DNA of 10,095 bases from Beverwykella pulmonaria (lineage: Eukaryota > Ascomycota > Dothideomycetes > Pleosporales > Melanommataceae): positions 1,362,146 to 1,372,240 of the forward strand of contig BCHH01000007.1 of the NCBI GenBank assembly GCA_001599595.1, written 5' to 3'. Made by a program: the position numbers and the translations under genes. The number at the start of each line of letters is the position of its first letter. The stretch's first letter is position 1. Under the pieces are notes generated by a model. It ran no database searches, was not told the DNA's origin, and saw only the letters and a program-made list of their open reading frames with translations. Of the stretch, positions 1 through 8,203 are shown in pieces.

Positions 1-850
1 AGGTCCTTAGCCTAACCTTTCTAGGTAAGGATAACCTTGTCTTGTACAAGCTAAATCTTCCCTCTATTAAACTTAATAGGTTAGTCTTTAGATAGTACAG
101 TCTTATCTTTTACACAGAGATTTGCCTTCTGTAGTTCCTCTTCTTCTCTCTATGCAAAATCCTTTGTTATAATACTTAGGGTATTATCTGTCTACAAGCC
201 TGTAATACTAAAAGTGTGCTCTCCTTTATCTGTAATTAAGAGGCAAGGGTTGTATAAAGAGATATGCATTTAGAGCTTCTCCTTGTAGTAGTTGTAGTAT
301 GTCTTAAACTAATACAGTCCTAACTTAGCAGCTCTATACAAGGGTTGTACAACCTAGAATATTGTATTTAGTAGGAAGCTCTAGCACATCTCCCTTAGTG
401 GCTTTGCGTACAGCGTGCGCAGGAGCTTATCTGTTAATTAAATATACGCTTGTGTAATATTGCGCAGTTCAAAATGCATGCTATATATAGCTCTTAGGCT
501 TGCTCTAATAGCTAGAAGCAGTCTCTAGCTTATCCTTTAGATAGTTAGTAATTAAGTAAGGATTTCTTCCTTCTCTTTGTCTAAATAGCTAGCAAACACT
601 AGGCAGGACTTCTTATACAGTTTTGTTGTTTTGCCTTTAACTTCTTATACAAGGTGTAGGTTAAAGATCTAGCCTTTGTGCCTTGTTAGATTATATACTA
701 TAACCTTAAAAGTGCTGTTAGCAATTAGGGTGTCTATCTCTATGCAGTCTAATTCCTTAAATAGTTCTCCTAGTGTAGTAATTACACTATCTGTACAGAG
801 CTTAATAGACAAAGCCTAATTATCCTTCTCTTTCTAGGTTAGAAATACCT
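1..850 (-). pseudogene. Reverse transcriptase (RVT_2, copia type) of host element, broken, 3' end outside window
   Basis: This is the polymerase domain that would copy element RNA into DNA in virus-like particles. Readable blocks in order are a region with EVKGKTT and KSCLVFA (about 545-670), motif A as LRNITQAY (about 450-470), a VVQPLYRAA block near 350, and motif C as TDN (183-188). Motif A Asp is Asn (AAT, 459-461), and the second Asp of the motif C pair is Asn (AAT, 183-185). Both are single G-to-A changes from Asp codons. Together with upstream sequence to about 1310, I count about 28 in-frame stops in roughly 437 codons, all TAA or TAG. The domain is incomplete: RNase H should follow beyond position 1. 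It cannot encode an active enzyme. Confidence 0.87.
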
Positions 851-1084
851 AATCTAGGTTTTGTGCAGGTTTCCTTTGCCTTCTACTTCTCCTAGTATCT
901 ACATCTTCCCTTTGTACAGGTGCAGTATTATTGTCCTAGGAGACTTAATCTAAAACAGGTTCTAGTTCTGCCTATGCAGTATTCTTGTAGGGTTATCCCC
1001 TCTTCCTCTTCTACAGGGGATCCCTTTATATAGGGATTAGTTTGTTAGGGTTGTCTGTTACAGGTAGGTTCTCTTCCTCCTCTT
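851..1084 (-). pseudogene. Linker between integrase and RT of host polyprotein, broken
   Basis: This is the same minus-strand frame as the flanking domains. It is low-complexity and charged: an acidic run (EEEEE, about 1070-1085) comes first, then a basic RRSRRQRK-type patch near 875-895. Such variable linkers normally separate integrase and RT in copia polyproteins and carry no catalytic motif. Several TAG and TAA codons interrupt it, consistent with Gln or Trp positions changed by RIP. Confidence 0.6.
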
Positions 1085-2179
1085 CTCTATAGTATAGTTT
1101 AACCTGCGTACATTAGAGCTTTAGTAGGCTATTCTCCATCTTAATAATAATGTCTCTCCCTTTAATGCTTTTAATCTTGTATAGGCTAGTCTAGCCTTCC
1201 TTCTCTCTCTATACTATAATCTCTAAGCTAAGGGGGAGGTTAAGAACTTTGTGTAATGTAGGGCTATTGCAGGTGTTAATTGCACAGTTAATGTTGACTC
1301 TTGCGCGGTCCTTTTAAAGCATCCTTATTGCCTTCTGTACAGCACTTGCTTGTGCAATAATATTAGGTGATAGTAGAGAGTCTAGGTTAACTCTTAGGTA
1401 TGCCCCAAAGACAAGCAGCGTGGGTACTAGACTGTGCGGGCCAGCCATATTATTTAGGGCCTTAACTACTATCTGTAGAATAGCCTTATTATCTATACAG
1501 TCACCTAGCTCTGTCTTTAAGATGTTAAACACGCGTTAGAGAGGCGCGTGCGCACGCTTAACTTTCCTAACTACCTAGTGTGCTTCTACAGGCATCTGCC
1601 TGTAGGTAGCTCTAACAATCTTTACACAGGTTTAGAACTCCTCTAAGGCAAAGTTTGTACTAGGGTTATGTATAATGTAGTCTAGAGGTCCCTAGTAGGT
1701 GTTAATCTAGCATTTATATAGTGCATCCTAGGTATCTTGTGTAGACATAGATTTTAGGAAAGTAGCAGCCTAAAATAATGTGTCTGCGTTAATTACATGT
1801 AGAACATCCCTATTACTAATTTGTACAATATTAATAACAACCTTATAGTTAAAGTAGGTGTTATCCTTAATTGTAAACTTAAATCTTTGCAGTGCCTAGT
1901 TGTACAATTAGTAGAGGTGGCAAAACTTCTTAATCTCTTCTAATACAGCAGCATTAACATTATAGCTAGCACTAGTTAGCATCTTCTAGAGTCTCTCTAT
2001 ATAGGGGTGTCTAAAGCAGCAATAGAGGCAGCAGAGCTCTAGTTTAGTAAAGAAGGACATAGATTCTTTCTTGCTAACATTAAAGAAAGAGTGTCCCTAT
2101 TTTTGTACAACAGGGACAGTAGTTTTATCTTTGCGTACAATAACATTTAGAACGTTGTTAAAGTATGCCCTAAGCTAAT
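1085..2179 (-). pseudogene. Integrase with GAG-pre-integrase zinc domain (host element), broken
   Basis: This is the integrase region that would insert element cDNA. N-terminal to C-terminal: a GAG-pre-integrase/HHCC region near 1890-2030, the DDE core near 1557-1832, the conserved LVPTLLVFGAY block inside an open stretch at 1314-1532, and a C-terminal SH3-like stretch near 1140-1240. The three catalytic positions are all lost: D1 is Asn (AAT, 1830-1832), D2 is Asn (AAC, 1665-1667) and E is Lys (AAG, 1557-1559). D2 and E are 35 residues apart, which confirms the assignment. Each change is TpG to TpA. Zinc ligands are also damaged: the first His is Tyr (TAT, 2022-2024) and the second Cys of C-x2-C is Tyr. 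The 1314-1532 run without stops is only a gap between stops and begins at a GTG inside the domain, so it is not a separate gene. Confidence 0.9.
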
Positions 2180-2639
2180 TAGTATCTGCTAGTAATAGTA
2201 GAAATAGTGTTAGAGTCTCTAGAATATAATAGGTAACTAGACTAATTAGGTTCTAGATTTATACAGTACTAATTAATCCCTTTAGCGTCTAGCCTCTAAA
2301 GCTAATATCTGTTTGGCTAGGTGTCTAATTAATTTCTATACGTAGGTTCTCTTGCACGTACGCCTTAAGTTAAGACTTGCTAATAGTAGAGATCTTTGCT
2401 GCGCCTGTGTCCTATAGTTTACCTTAGTATACTATATAGTATTAGTTGTTAAGGATAAACTACTTAGTGTACTCCTTAGGTTTAACACTATAGATGTCCT
2501 CTCTAGTTGCACAGTGTAGGTATGCAGCAGAGGTAAGGTAGTTAACAGCTTTCTTAGCATCCTTAATCTCCTATTCTATTTCCTCTATATCCTACAAATC
2601 CTCTTCTTCCTTAGGGTAACCTTTAAAGTCTTAGATGTA
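2180..2639 (-). pseudogene. Aspartic protease and upstream linker (host element), broken
   Basis: This is the retropepsin-like protease that would cleave the polyprotein. The active-site motif reads DTGAAK, with the catalytic Asp codon GAC at 2409-2411, so this catalytic residue is intact, unlike those of integrase and RT. Downstream, an LLLADTN block near 2180-2200 matches the LLxxDMD-type flap-end region of fungal copia proteases. Between protease and zinc knuckle (about 2480-2640) lies an acidic linker with EEEDL and EEIE runs. Several TAG and TAA codons interrupt the frame. It is in the same frame as Gag and integrase. Confidence 0.8.
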
Positions 2640-3077
2640 CAATGTAATAGCTTTGCGCAATAGAGGCTTATTATAGAAGCCTTTGTATAAGGCAACATAC
2701 TAATTCTTCACACGCGTATAGTTGTTGCAAGGGTAGTTTAATAACTAACATCCTTCCTTGTAGCAGACAAAGCACTTCTTTATCTATGTACAGTTGTCCC
2801 TAGAACATAGCCTAAACCTTAATAGGGATCTTCTACGTTGTCCTCTTTTGTGTAGTAGGAAGCTTCTCTCCTATTGTATAGAGTTGTATTAGTAGTTAGT
2901 GTAGTACGCGTTAGGTAGTTCCTAGAGGTATTAGTTTGCCCTGTAGTCTATAGTAACTTAAAGCGCTGCTTACAGGTTACTAAACAAGGCTTTACACAAG
3001 GGCTTAATAGTAAACATAGCATGTTCTAGTTCTAGCTGTCTTTAACAGGCTTATACAACAGTAGTGTGCAGTAGAAC
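2640..3077 (-). pseudogene. Gag C-terminal part with CCCH zinc knuckle (host element), broken and split by insertion
   Basis: This is the C-terminal part of the capsid protein. The knuckle at 2733-2774 reads CFVC-YKEGC followed by four codons and Tyr, so the pattern is C-x2-C-x4-C-x4-[H]. The last ligand codon is TAC (2733-2735) where His is expected, a CpA-to-TpA change. Upstream (about 2820-2870) is a basic RGQRRR patch as expected for RNA binding, and further upstream (about 2960-3077) a helical stretch containing LELEHAMF belongs to the capsid-like domain. The frame is cut at 3077 by the guest element and continues at 8514 in the same frame. I count about 7 stops upstream of the knuckle, all TAA or TAG. 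Confidence 0.85.
3073..3077. repeat. Target-site duplication AGAAC, left copy
   Basis: AGAAC directly precedes the TGTCAGA start of the 5' LTR and recurs directly after the TCTGACA end of the 3' LTR at 8509-8513. A perfect 5-bp duplication is the normal footprint of copia integrase. It lies within the host gag frame. Confidence 0.96.
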
Positions 3078-3098
3078 TGTCAGATGTAAGGGCTATAT

Positions 3099-3131
3099 GG
3101 GGGTTTATGGAATAGTATTTCCATAACCCCC
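3099..3131. other. Hairpin in LTR, 13-bp stem with one bulge
   Basis: The arms GGGGGTT-(T)-ATGGAA and TTCCAT-AACCCCC are separated by the six bases TAGTAT, giving 13 pairs and one unpaired T. The same hairpin is present in the 3' LTR at 8225-8257, where both members of one base pair have changed (G3109/C3122 to A8235/T8248). It may be a structured part of U3 or a protein-binding palindrome; the sequence alone does not say which. Confidence 0.7.
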
Positions 3132-3245
3132 AAGTAGACAAAGCATCAGATGGACGGGTATTAGTCGTGGTATTGGGCGCAATGTGCGTAAATGGGCCTG
3201 CAACGGATCAACGAAATAGGACTAAGCGCATGGGGTTAAGCGAGA

Positions 3246-3251
3246 AATAAA
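3246..3251 (+). promoter_or_regulatory. AATAAA hexamer in LTR, possible poly(A) signal
   Basis: AATAAA lies just before a 7-bp perfect stem (CCCAGCC at 3253-3259, GGCTGGG at 3271-3277, 11-nt loop). In an LTR such a hexamer may direct 3' end formation at the R/U5 border. In the 3' LTR the hexamer is retained at 8372-8377, but the stem loses its loop-closing pair through G-to-A at 8397. The regulatory role is inferred. Confidence 0.4.
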
Positions 3252-3288
3252 ACCCAGCCGAGAACACGATGGCTGGGGCGCGACACGA

Positions 3289-3304
3289 CAATCAATCAAT
3301 CAAT
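3289..3304. repeat. (CAAT)4 microsatellite in LTR
   Basis: Four perfect CAAT units are followed by further CATC/CATCA-like units to about 3330. The tract is identical in the 3' LTR (8415-8430). It is rich in CpA yet unmutated in both copies. Confidence 0.85.
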
Positions 3305-3382
3305 TCATCAATACTCATCATTCTTTCATCTTACAACGTGACCACATTATTCTTGTAGCCAAAATAGTGCTACAATCTAACA

Positions 3383-3400
3383 ATTAAGAGTCTCACTGCC
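3383..3400 (+). other. Primer-binding site, probably for an internal (half) tRNA-Lys(CUU) primer
   Basis: The bases directly after the LTR terminal CA read ATTAAGAGTCTCACTGCC. There is no TGG, so it does not pair with a tRNA 3' CCA end. Its reverse complement ends TGAGACTCTTAAT, which fits the 5' half of an anticodon arm: stem, loop CTCTTAA with anticodon CUU, and one more base. Aligned this way the primer 3' end falls at tRNA position 39, the end of the half-tRNA(iMet) primer used by Drosophila copia. The tRNA match is from my general knowledge of tRNA-Lys and has not been checked against a genome. Confidence 0.55.
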
Positions 3401-3415
3401 TTAATTGACACGAAA

Positions 3416-4560
3416 ATGGCTGCGCAACCTCAACGCGAACAAACGGTGACCTTTTGAGACCACACTAATTACAGAGCCTAGATAATGCAGCTACAGTTAA
3501 GATGCGTAGCATATCGCATCTAGCCACAAGTTAACCCTAAGTCAACTGTCCTAATAAAACCTAAACCTGTTGCCCCAAGGGTCCCACTAATTGCTAAATA
3601 TACTCTAGCTGCAAATATTAAAACCCTAACGCGACAGTCTAAGCTGTCACCTGCAGGTGCTAGGGCTTTTAAGGAAGACCTTAAATACTACAAAACACTG
3701 TCTAAACAGTACAAGAGTGACTAACATAATTTTAAAAGAGAACAATTAAGTCTTTAACAAATTATTGTCTTCATTCAATTAACAGTCAACCCACACCTGC
3801 AGCGCACATGCTGCCTCCTAGATTAACTACTTAGACAGTGGATTACAAACCTAAAAGCCACAGTTGGTGTCAACAATCAATTCAAACAAGAACGCGCACG
3901 TGACTAATACAATACATCCCTAAAGCTGCTAAGAAGCGCAACAGCATAGGACCTATGGCTAGCTAAATACAATTAAGTAGCCACAGAAGCAGAGACACAA
4001 AATGTCCTAGAAACAACGCAGTTTAATGTAGTTGCAAAGGACTTTCTAACTGCTGTAAATAAAGTCGCCCCTTATTAGTCTACAACCTTTTAGGATAGCA
4101 GACAGTTTACCTAAGGCATAAATTAGAAAGAAATAATAAAGTGCTTCCAAGAACATATAATGTTAAATTATCTAATAACCCAAACAGGGAAGCACAAAGC
4201 TGCTTTTGCAACAGATAACTTATTATATCTTGCTAAAAGTAGGAAGACCACCTAGGGCAATAATAGGGACGCCTATTGTGCTAAAGTTGCAACATCTAGA
4301 AAATAGGGTAGACCTTAAGATTAACGTAATAACTAAAAAGATAACAAGAAGTTATCCTTAGGCCAACAACCTGCTAGAACAAGCAGCACAAAATGTCCTG
4401 CATGCGGACATCTTCACGCACTACAAGACTGCTTCTATGTTAACCTAGACAAAGCGCCTAAGTAGTGGGTACCAAATAAGAAGATTGAAGAACTCGTGGC
4501 TTTAAAACACAAGCATAATTCTAAATTTTAAGGACTGCTAAGAGGACAGAGTAGATCTAA
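3416..4560 (+). pseudogene. Gag domain with CCHC-type zinc knuckle (guest element), broken
   Basis: This is the capsid/nucleocapsid region that would package element RNA in the cytoplasm. The N-terminal part begins MAAQPQREQTV and then resembles fungal copia Gag proteins: a DHTNYRAW-like block (W codon broken), a lysine-rich spacer, and a mostly helical capsid region. The zinc knuckle at 4394-4432 reads CPACGHLHALQDC, that is C-x2-C-x3-H-x4-C, with all four ligands intact. It is followed by a Tyr and an AP-x-W-x-P block, also typical of this family. About 20 stops interrupt it; the first, TGA, comes 11 codons after the ATG. The ATG was chosen because it is the first in frame after the primer-binding site. 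Confidence 0.85.
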
Positions 4561-4649
4561 ATTAAAAACACTAAACACCAAGAAATCACATACACCAACA
4601 CCTAAGATCTAGGAGGATTGACTAGAAGGCTAGAAAGTATTAAGCGTTA

Positions 4650-5060
4650 ATATAGCGTTTATATCAGCATCCTTTAAAGCTAACCAGACTAGCTACCCGC
4701 TCTAAAGGTCCTTTATCCTTGACTTAGGAACAACCTGTCACATAACAAACAATCCTAACTGTATCTTCAACTATTGCCCACCAATGCTAGGAGACTTTAT
4801 CTAGTTAGGCAACTTACAAATATAGATAAAGGGATATAGCTCTGTCAACCTAAACCTACAAAGTAAATCTAGGATACACAGACTTATTTTACACAACATG
4901 GCAATATGCCCTAATCTGTTATGCAACCTTGTCTTGTTCTAGTTACTTAGGCAGAAAGGGATATAGTAGGATACCTAAGCTAAACTAACTACCCTAAGGA
5001 AACTAGATAGAACAACAATTGGAAACCTTACTAAGATCTATAGTTAATAGGTACTAGAGT
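4650..5060 (+). pseudogene. Aspartic protease domain (guest element), active site altered, broken
   Basis: The motif FILDLGTTCHITN occupies about 4712-4750. It matches the copia protease signature, in which a D-S-G-A/T core is followed by H-I-T/S-N. The catalytic Asp (GAC, 4721-4723) is present but the next residue is Leu (TTA, 4724-4726) where Ser is expected; TCA to TTA is a CpA-to-TpA change. Downstream text with LHNMAICPNLLCNLV (about 4892-4940) matches the ALYVPGLxxNLLS-type block that closes this domain. About 12 stops interrupt it. Boundaries are approximate. Confidence 0.82.
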
Positions 5061-5080
5061 ACTATCTAACCTAGGAAGGC

Positions 5081-6040
5081 TTGTATCACACACACAAGTC
5101 TAATACCAAGACTAATACCACGGCCAATACTATAAGAACTAAACAAGGCTTGCAAAAAGCATCAGCTAAACTGTGGCATAAACAACTTAGACACCCTAGA
5201 CCTGTAGCTATTAAACACCTTGTGCAGCAGGCTAAGGGGGTGCGTGTTAAAGGAGTTACAACAGTACAATGCAACTCCTGTGGCAAAGCGAAGATAAGAC
5301 AACAAATTAGCCGCGCACTACAAACTAACAATAATAGACTAGGAGAAAGATTATCTATTGACTTCCACAGCTACAAGGCGCAAAGTATTACTAAGGAGAA
5401 GAGTTAGATGTTGGCTACTAACAAATACTTAGGCCTCTAATAGGATTTTTACTTCAAGGACAACAGACTAGCTAAGTTAATTATTAAGGTGTTCACGAAC
5501 TTCTTCCTCTTCCTAAAGAACCACTACAACATTACAGTTAAGGTTATTAAAGCTGACAACAAAATCACCATAGTAAAACTAGAGGTAGAACGCTAGCTGG
5601 CATTGCAAGGGATCACTGTTGAGCCTTCCGCCCTAGATACACAAGCTTAAAATAGAGGTGCTAAACGCTTAGGGGGTGTGAACAAAGAGAAATCGCGCGC
5701 AATGCAGCTTAATGCTAACCTACCCTAGGATCTATGGCCCTATATTACAAGAGCAGGAGTATATCTCTACAACTAAACACTAAACTACGCCAACAACTAG
5801 AAAACACTATACAAGATCTTCTTCACGCGAGCTGCTCTAAACAATAGAGTAGTCACCTTAATTAGGAAACCTAACCTTACTTACCTCAAAGCATATAGCT
5901 GCAAGGCGTTTGCAATAACAGACAATACTTATTAAAACAAATTAAGGTTGCAACGTCTAGATCCTAAAGCATAGATAGGCTACCTAGTTAGATACTAATC
6001 CTTAAACATCTACTATGTTTAGATACTGTCACTAGCCAAG
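5081..6040 (+). pseudogene. GAG-pre-integrase and integrase DDE core (guest element), catalytic Glu lost
   Basis: The stretch 5081-5407 is open and holds the zinc-binding region: LWHKQLRHP (His codons near 5177 and 5195) and C-x2-C (Cys codons 5270-5272 and 5279-5281), so all HHCC ligands are present. The rve core follows. D1 is GAC at 5360-5362 (LSIDFH), D2 is GAC at 5555-5557 (KADNK), and the expected Glu is Lys (AAA, 5663-5665, in RGAKR). D2 and this position are 35 residues apart, the classic DD35E spacing, which fixes the assignment; the change is TpG to TpA. About 13 stops interrupt the core after 5407. The open stretch at 5081 begins inside the domain, so it is not a gene of its own. 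Confidence 0.9.
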
Positions 6041-6580
6041 GTGATAAGCACACGTGACGTTATTTTTGATAAACAAACAATCTTTAATAGCAAGATGGAG
6101 GATCTGCAGGACAACCTTATGCACAACACAGTAGATAAAATTGCCACGCACGTGAGAACAATTAAACTGCTAACACCTAGTCAACAGCTAGAAACGGAGT
6201 CTTTCTACAAGGACAACGCGGTTGAAGATTTATTAAATCCCTATAATAAAGTAGATCCACTAGGCTACTATTAAGGAAGGAAGATTAGGGACAACTACCT
6301 AACTCCTCCATCTACACTGCCACCTGTAGCACTGCTAGCACAGCTAATAGTTGGAAACAAATTAGAAGTAAACTAAACAGGGTCATCCAAAACTATCCTA
6401 TAGGCAGCTGCCTTTATAGCTAGAACTTAAGCTAGCAACGTTGGACAATACAAAGGAGAAGTAGTAGACAAGGCTAAGATAAAAAGAATGCTTGCCAAAG
6501 GCTTAAAGCTCTATTAAAGTTAACTCCCACCCCTGCCAACATGCCAAACAAAGCTTAAAGATTATCTAATAGGCGAACTG
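6041..6580 (+). pseudogene. Integrase C-terminal region and linker to RT (guest element), broken
   Basis: It begins ISTRDVIFDK (about 6044-6073), the conserved 'RDVxFDE'-type block that closes copia integrase, and then a variable linker rich in Asp, Asn and Thr. A stretch without stops spans 6041-6274. No catalytic motif is expected here. Several TAA and TAG codons follow after 6274. Confidence 0.75.
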
Positions 6581-7400
6581 TTTAAAGAAGCAGAACAAGC
6601 CCATCTTAGAAGCTATAAACAAATAAAATCCTAGTTAGAAGTACCCTCTAAGCTAACTAAACAAGCAGGCTATTAGATACTCAACTGCATGTAGGTATAT
6701 ACCTACAAACTAAACAAGTATTATTAATTTCTTAAATGCAAAGCACGCCTAGTAGTTTGCAGAGACTAGCAAAAGGATATTACATCCCAAGATACCTACG
6801 CTGCAACCTTAGCAGCTTAGTCTTTTAGGATGCTTATAGCAATCGCAGCAAAATACAACCTTAAGCTAAAACAATACAACATAACCAACGCCTTTGTTTA
6901 TGCAACAATTAACAGAGAAGTTTATATAAAGATACCCCGTGGATATTAGAAGAAAGGCACAATCCTTAAACTCTAGAAGGCCTTGTACAGTCTGCGCATT
7001 TCACCTATACTGTGGCAAAAGGAGTTTACAACAACCCTTAGGACTATTAGTTTTAAAGCTATACTACACAAGCCCTGCTGTATAATTAAGAACAGTGTTA
7101 TTATCTTCTTCTATATAGACAACATTATTGTCACCTTTAACAAGGAAAACGGTTAGAACGCGGAACAAGCAATCAAGCTCCTGCAACAGAAATATGCCAT
7201 AACAGGAGGAGAAGACCTTTAATAGTTTCTAGGCGTAGAGATTATCCAACAAAGAGACCAGCGTCTTATCCAACTCTCACAGGCTAGCTATATTAACAAA
7301 ATCAGCCGCCTGGTCAACTAACAAGACTACCGCCATAACACCCCAATAGCTGTCACTAAACTAAAGCCCTAAACAGGCTCAGCAACTCCCTTAGAAATCA
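6581..7400 (+). pseudogene. Reverse transcriptase RVT_2 (guest element), two catalytic Asp lost
   Basis: This is the polymerase domain. Blocks seen in order are VYTYKLN and KARLVVCRD (about 6695-6770), motif A as QYNITNAFVYA (about 6872-6905), IPRGY (about 6932), ALYSLRISPILWQKEF (about 6980-7026), motif C as FYIDNIIVTF (7109-7138), then FLGVEI and a QLSQASYI-type block (about 7228-7300). The motif A Asp is Asn (AAC, 6878-6880) and motif C YxDD is YIDN (AAC at 7121-7123); both are CpG-to-CpA changes. The conserved Gly of LYGL is Ser. About 13 in-frame stops interrupt it. It lies directly before RNase H in the same frame. Confidence 0.92.
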
Positions 7401-8140
7401 ACAAATACCAACGCAAAATTAGATTAATTCTGTTCGCAGCAGTAACAACGCGACCTAATATTGCCTTTGCAACCTCAAGACTAGCCTGCTTCCTATTAAA
7501 CCTGGGACTAGAACACTATAATACAGCTAACTAAGTACTCCTGTACCTATTAGATATAAGATAGAGAGCATTGCAGCTTGGTGGAGGCAATAACCTTTAG
7601 GTAGCTAGCAACGCATCCTTCGCTAACAACACACTAGACAGGAAAAGCTTACAAGGCTACGCAATTAAACTTTTTAACAGCCTTATTGCCTAGAGGGCAA
7701 ATAAACAAGACACAGTTACAACGTTAACTACTAAAGCAGAACTCCTTGCACTCTTGCAAGTGGCTAAGGAAGCAATGTTTACATCACAACTTTTAAACAA
7801 ACTACAAATTAAACTATCCTTAACAACTATTACTATTTAATGCAACAATAAGCAGACTATTTGCCTAGTAACAGAGGAAATCTCAAAGCTTCAGACCAAA
7901 CTTCAACATGTTGACATACACAATTACTGGCTAAGACAAGAAGTGTCTACTAGAAGGATCTAGGTGGAGTACGTACAGTTAATAGATATAATTGCTGACA
8001 GCTTTACAAAGGTACTCCTAGTNAACAAGTGGGAAGGATTTCTAACCCAACTTAGTTTAGTAGAGGTNAAGGAACAAAAGGTAGCAAACAAAGTGCCTCT
8101 AGAAGACATTTAGACACAACTTGACAAACTCAACCTNATC
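7401..8140 (+). pseudogene. Connection and RNase H region (guest element), catalytic Asp lost
   Basis: RNase H would remove the RNA strand during reverse transcription. Readable blocks are TRPNIAFATSRL (about 7450-7485, connection), then VASNASFANN (about 7601-7630), where the family has SDASxADD/N: both Asp positions are Asn (AAC, 7610-7612 and 7625-7627). Next come GYAIKLF and KQDTVTTLTTKAELLAL (about 7657-7752), where the first acidic residue of the usual TEAE motif is Lys (AAA, 7733-7735), and a VDIHNYWLRQEV block (about 7911-7948) near the C-terminus, then IADSFTKVL. Several stops interrupt it. Three uncalled bases lie at 8023, 8068 and 8137. Confidence 0.87.
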
Positions 8141-8194
8141 ACGTCTACTAAACCCTAACAATAGTCTAATCCAGCTTGCAACGCCTTCCAAGCT

Positions 8195-8201
8195 AAGGGG
8201 G
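8195..8201 (+). other. Polypurine tract (AAGGGGG) for plus-strand priming
   Basis: AAGGGGG plus the dinucleotide TG ends exactly at the 3' LTR start (8204). This is the usual position and composition of a copia polypurine tract. It also lies within the tail of the coding frame, as part of the codons for Lys-Gly-Val. Confidence 0.8.
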
Positions 8202-8203
8202 TG

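Larger units (their letters stand above)
1..3077 (-). mobile_element. Host Ty1/copia element, left segment (Gag C-term, PR, IN, RT)
   Basis: A degraded copia-type LTR retrotransposon is read on the minus strand. Domains appear in copia order: Gag zinc knuckle, protease with DTG, integrase with 35-residue D2-to-E spacing, then RVT_2-type reverse transcriptase, so integrase precedes RT. All sit in one frame (codon low coordinates divisible by 3) with no frameshift I could find. In-frame stops are TAA or TAG at Gln or Trp positions, as RIP would produce. The element is cut by the left window edge inside RT, so RNase H and the 3' LTR are outside. On the right it stops at 3077, where the guest element entered its gag gene; it resumes at 8514. 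The family is recognised from motifs such as the CFVC knuckle and the LVPTLLVFGAY block typical of fungal copia polyproteins. Confidence 0.9.
3078..3382 (+). repeat. 5' LTR of guest element (305 bp)
   Basis: It begins TGTCAGA and ends TCTAACA. The short terminal inverted repeat is perfect if one TpG-to-TpA change at 3379 is allowed for. It aligns over its full length without gaps to 8204-8508 with 294 of 305 identical. It contains a GGGGGTT-type hairpin (3099-3131), an AATAAA hexamer (3246-3251), a CCCAGCC/GGCTGGG stem (3253-3277) and four CAAT repeats (3289-3304). The U3, R and U5 borders cannot be set from sequence. It is visibly richer in G+C and CpG than the interior. The RIP-type derived bases in this copy are at 3332, 3361 and 3379 only. 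Confidence 0.97.

Noticed and set aside
3289..3330. CRISPR-like short repeats
   Set aside because: The CAAT units are adjacent with no spacers; it is a simple microsatellite.
5086..5331. Minus-strand open frame opposite the guest pre-integrase domain
   Set aside because: It is the antisense of a recognised zinc-binding domain, with hydrophobic Leu/Cys-rich text typical of such shadows.
6041..6274. Plus-strand open stretch as a small separate gene
   Set aside because: It is in the same frame as integrase and RT and begins inside the conserved end block of integrase.
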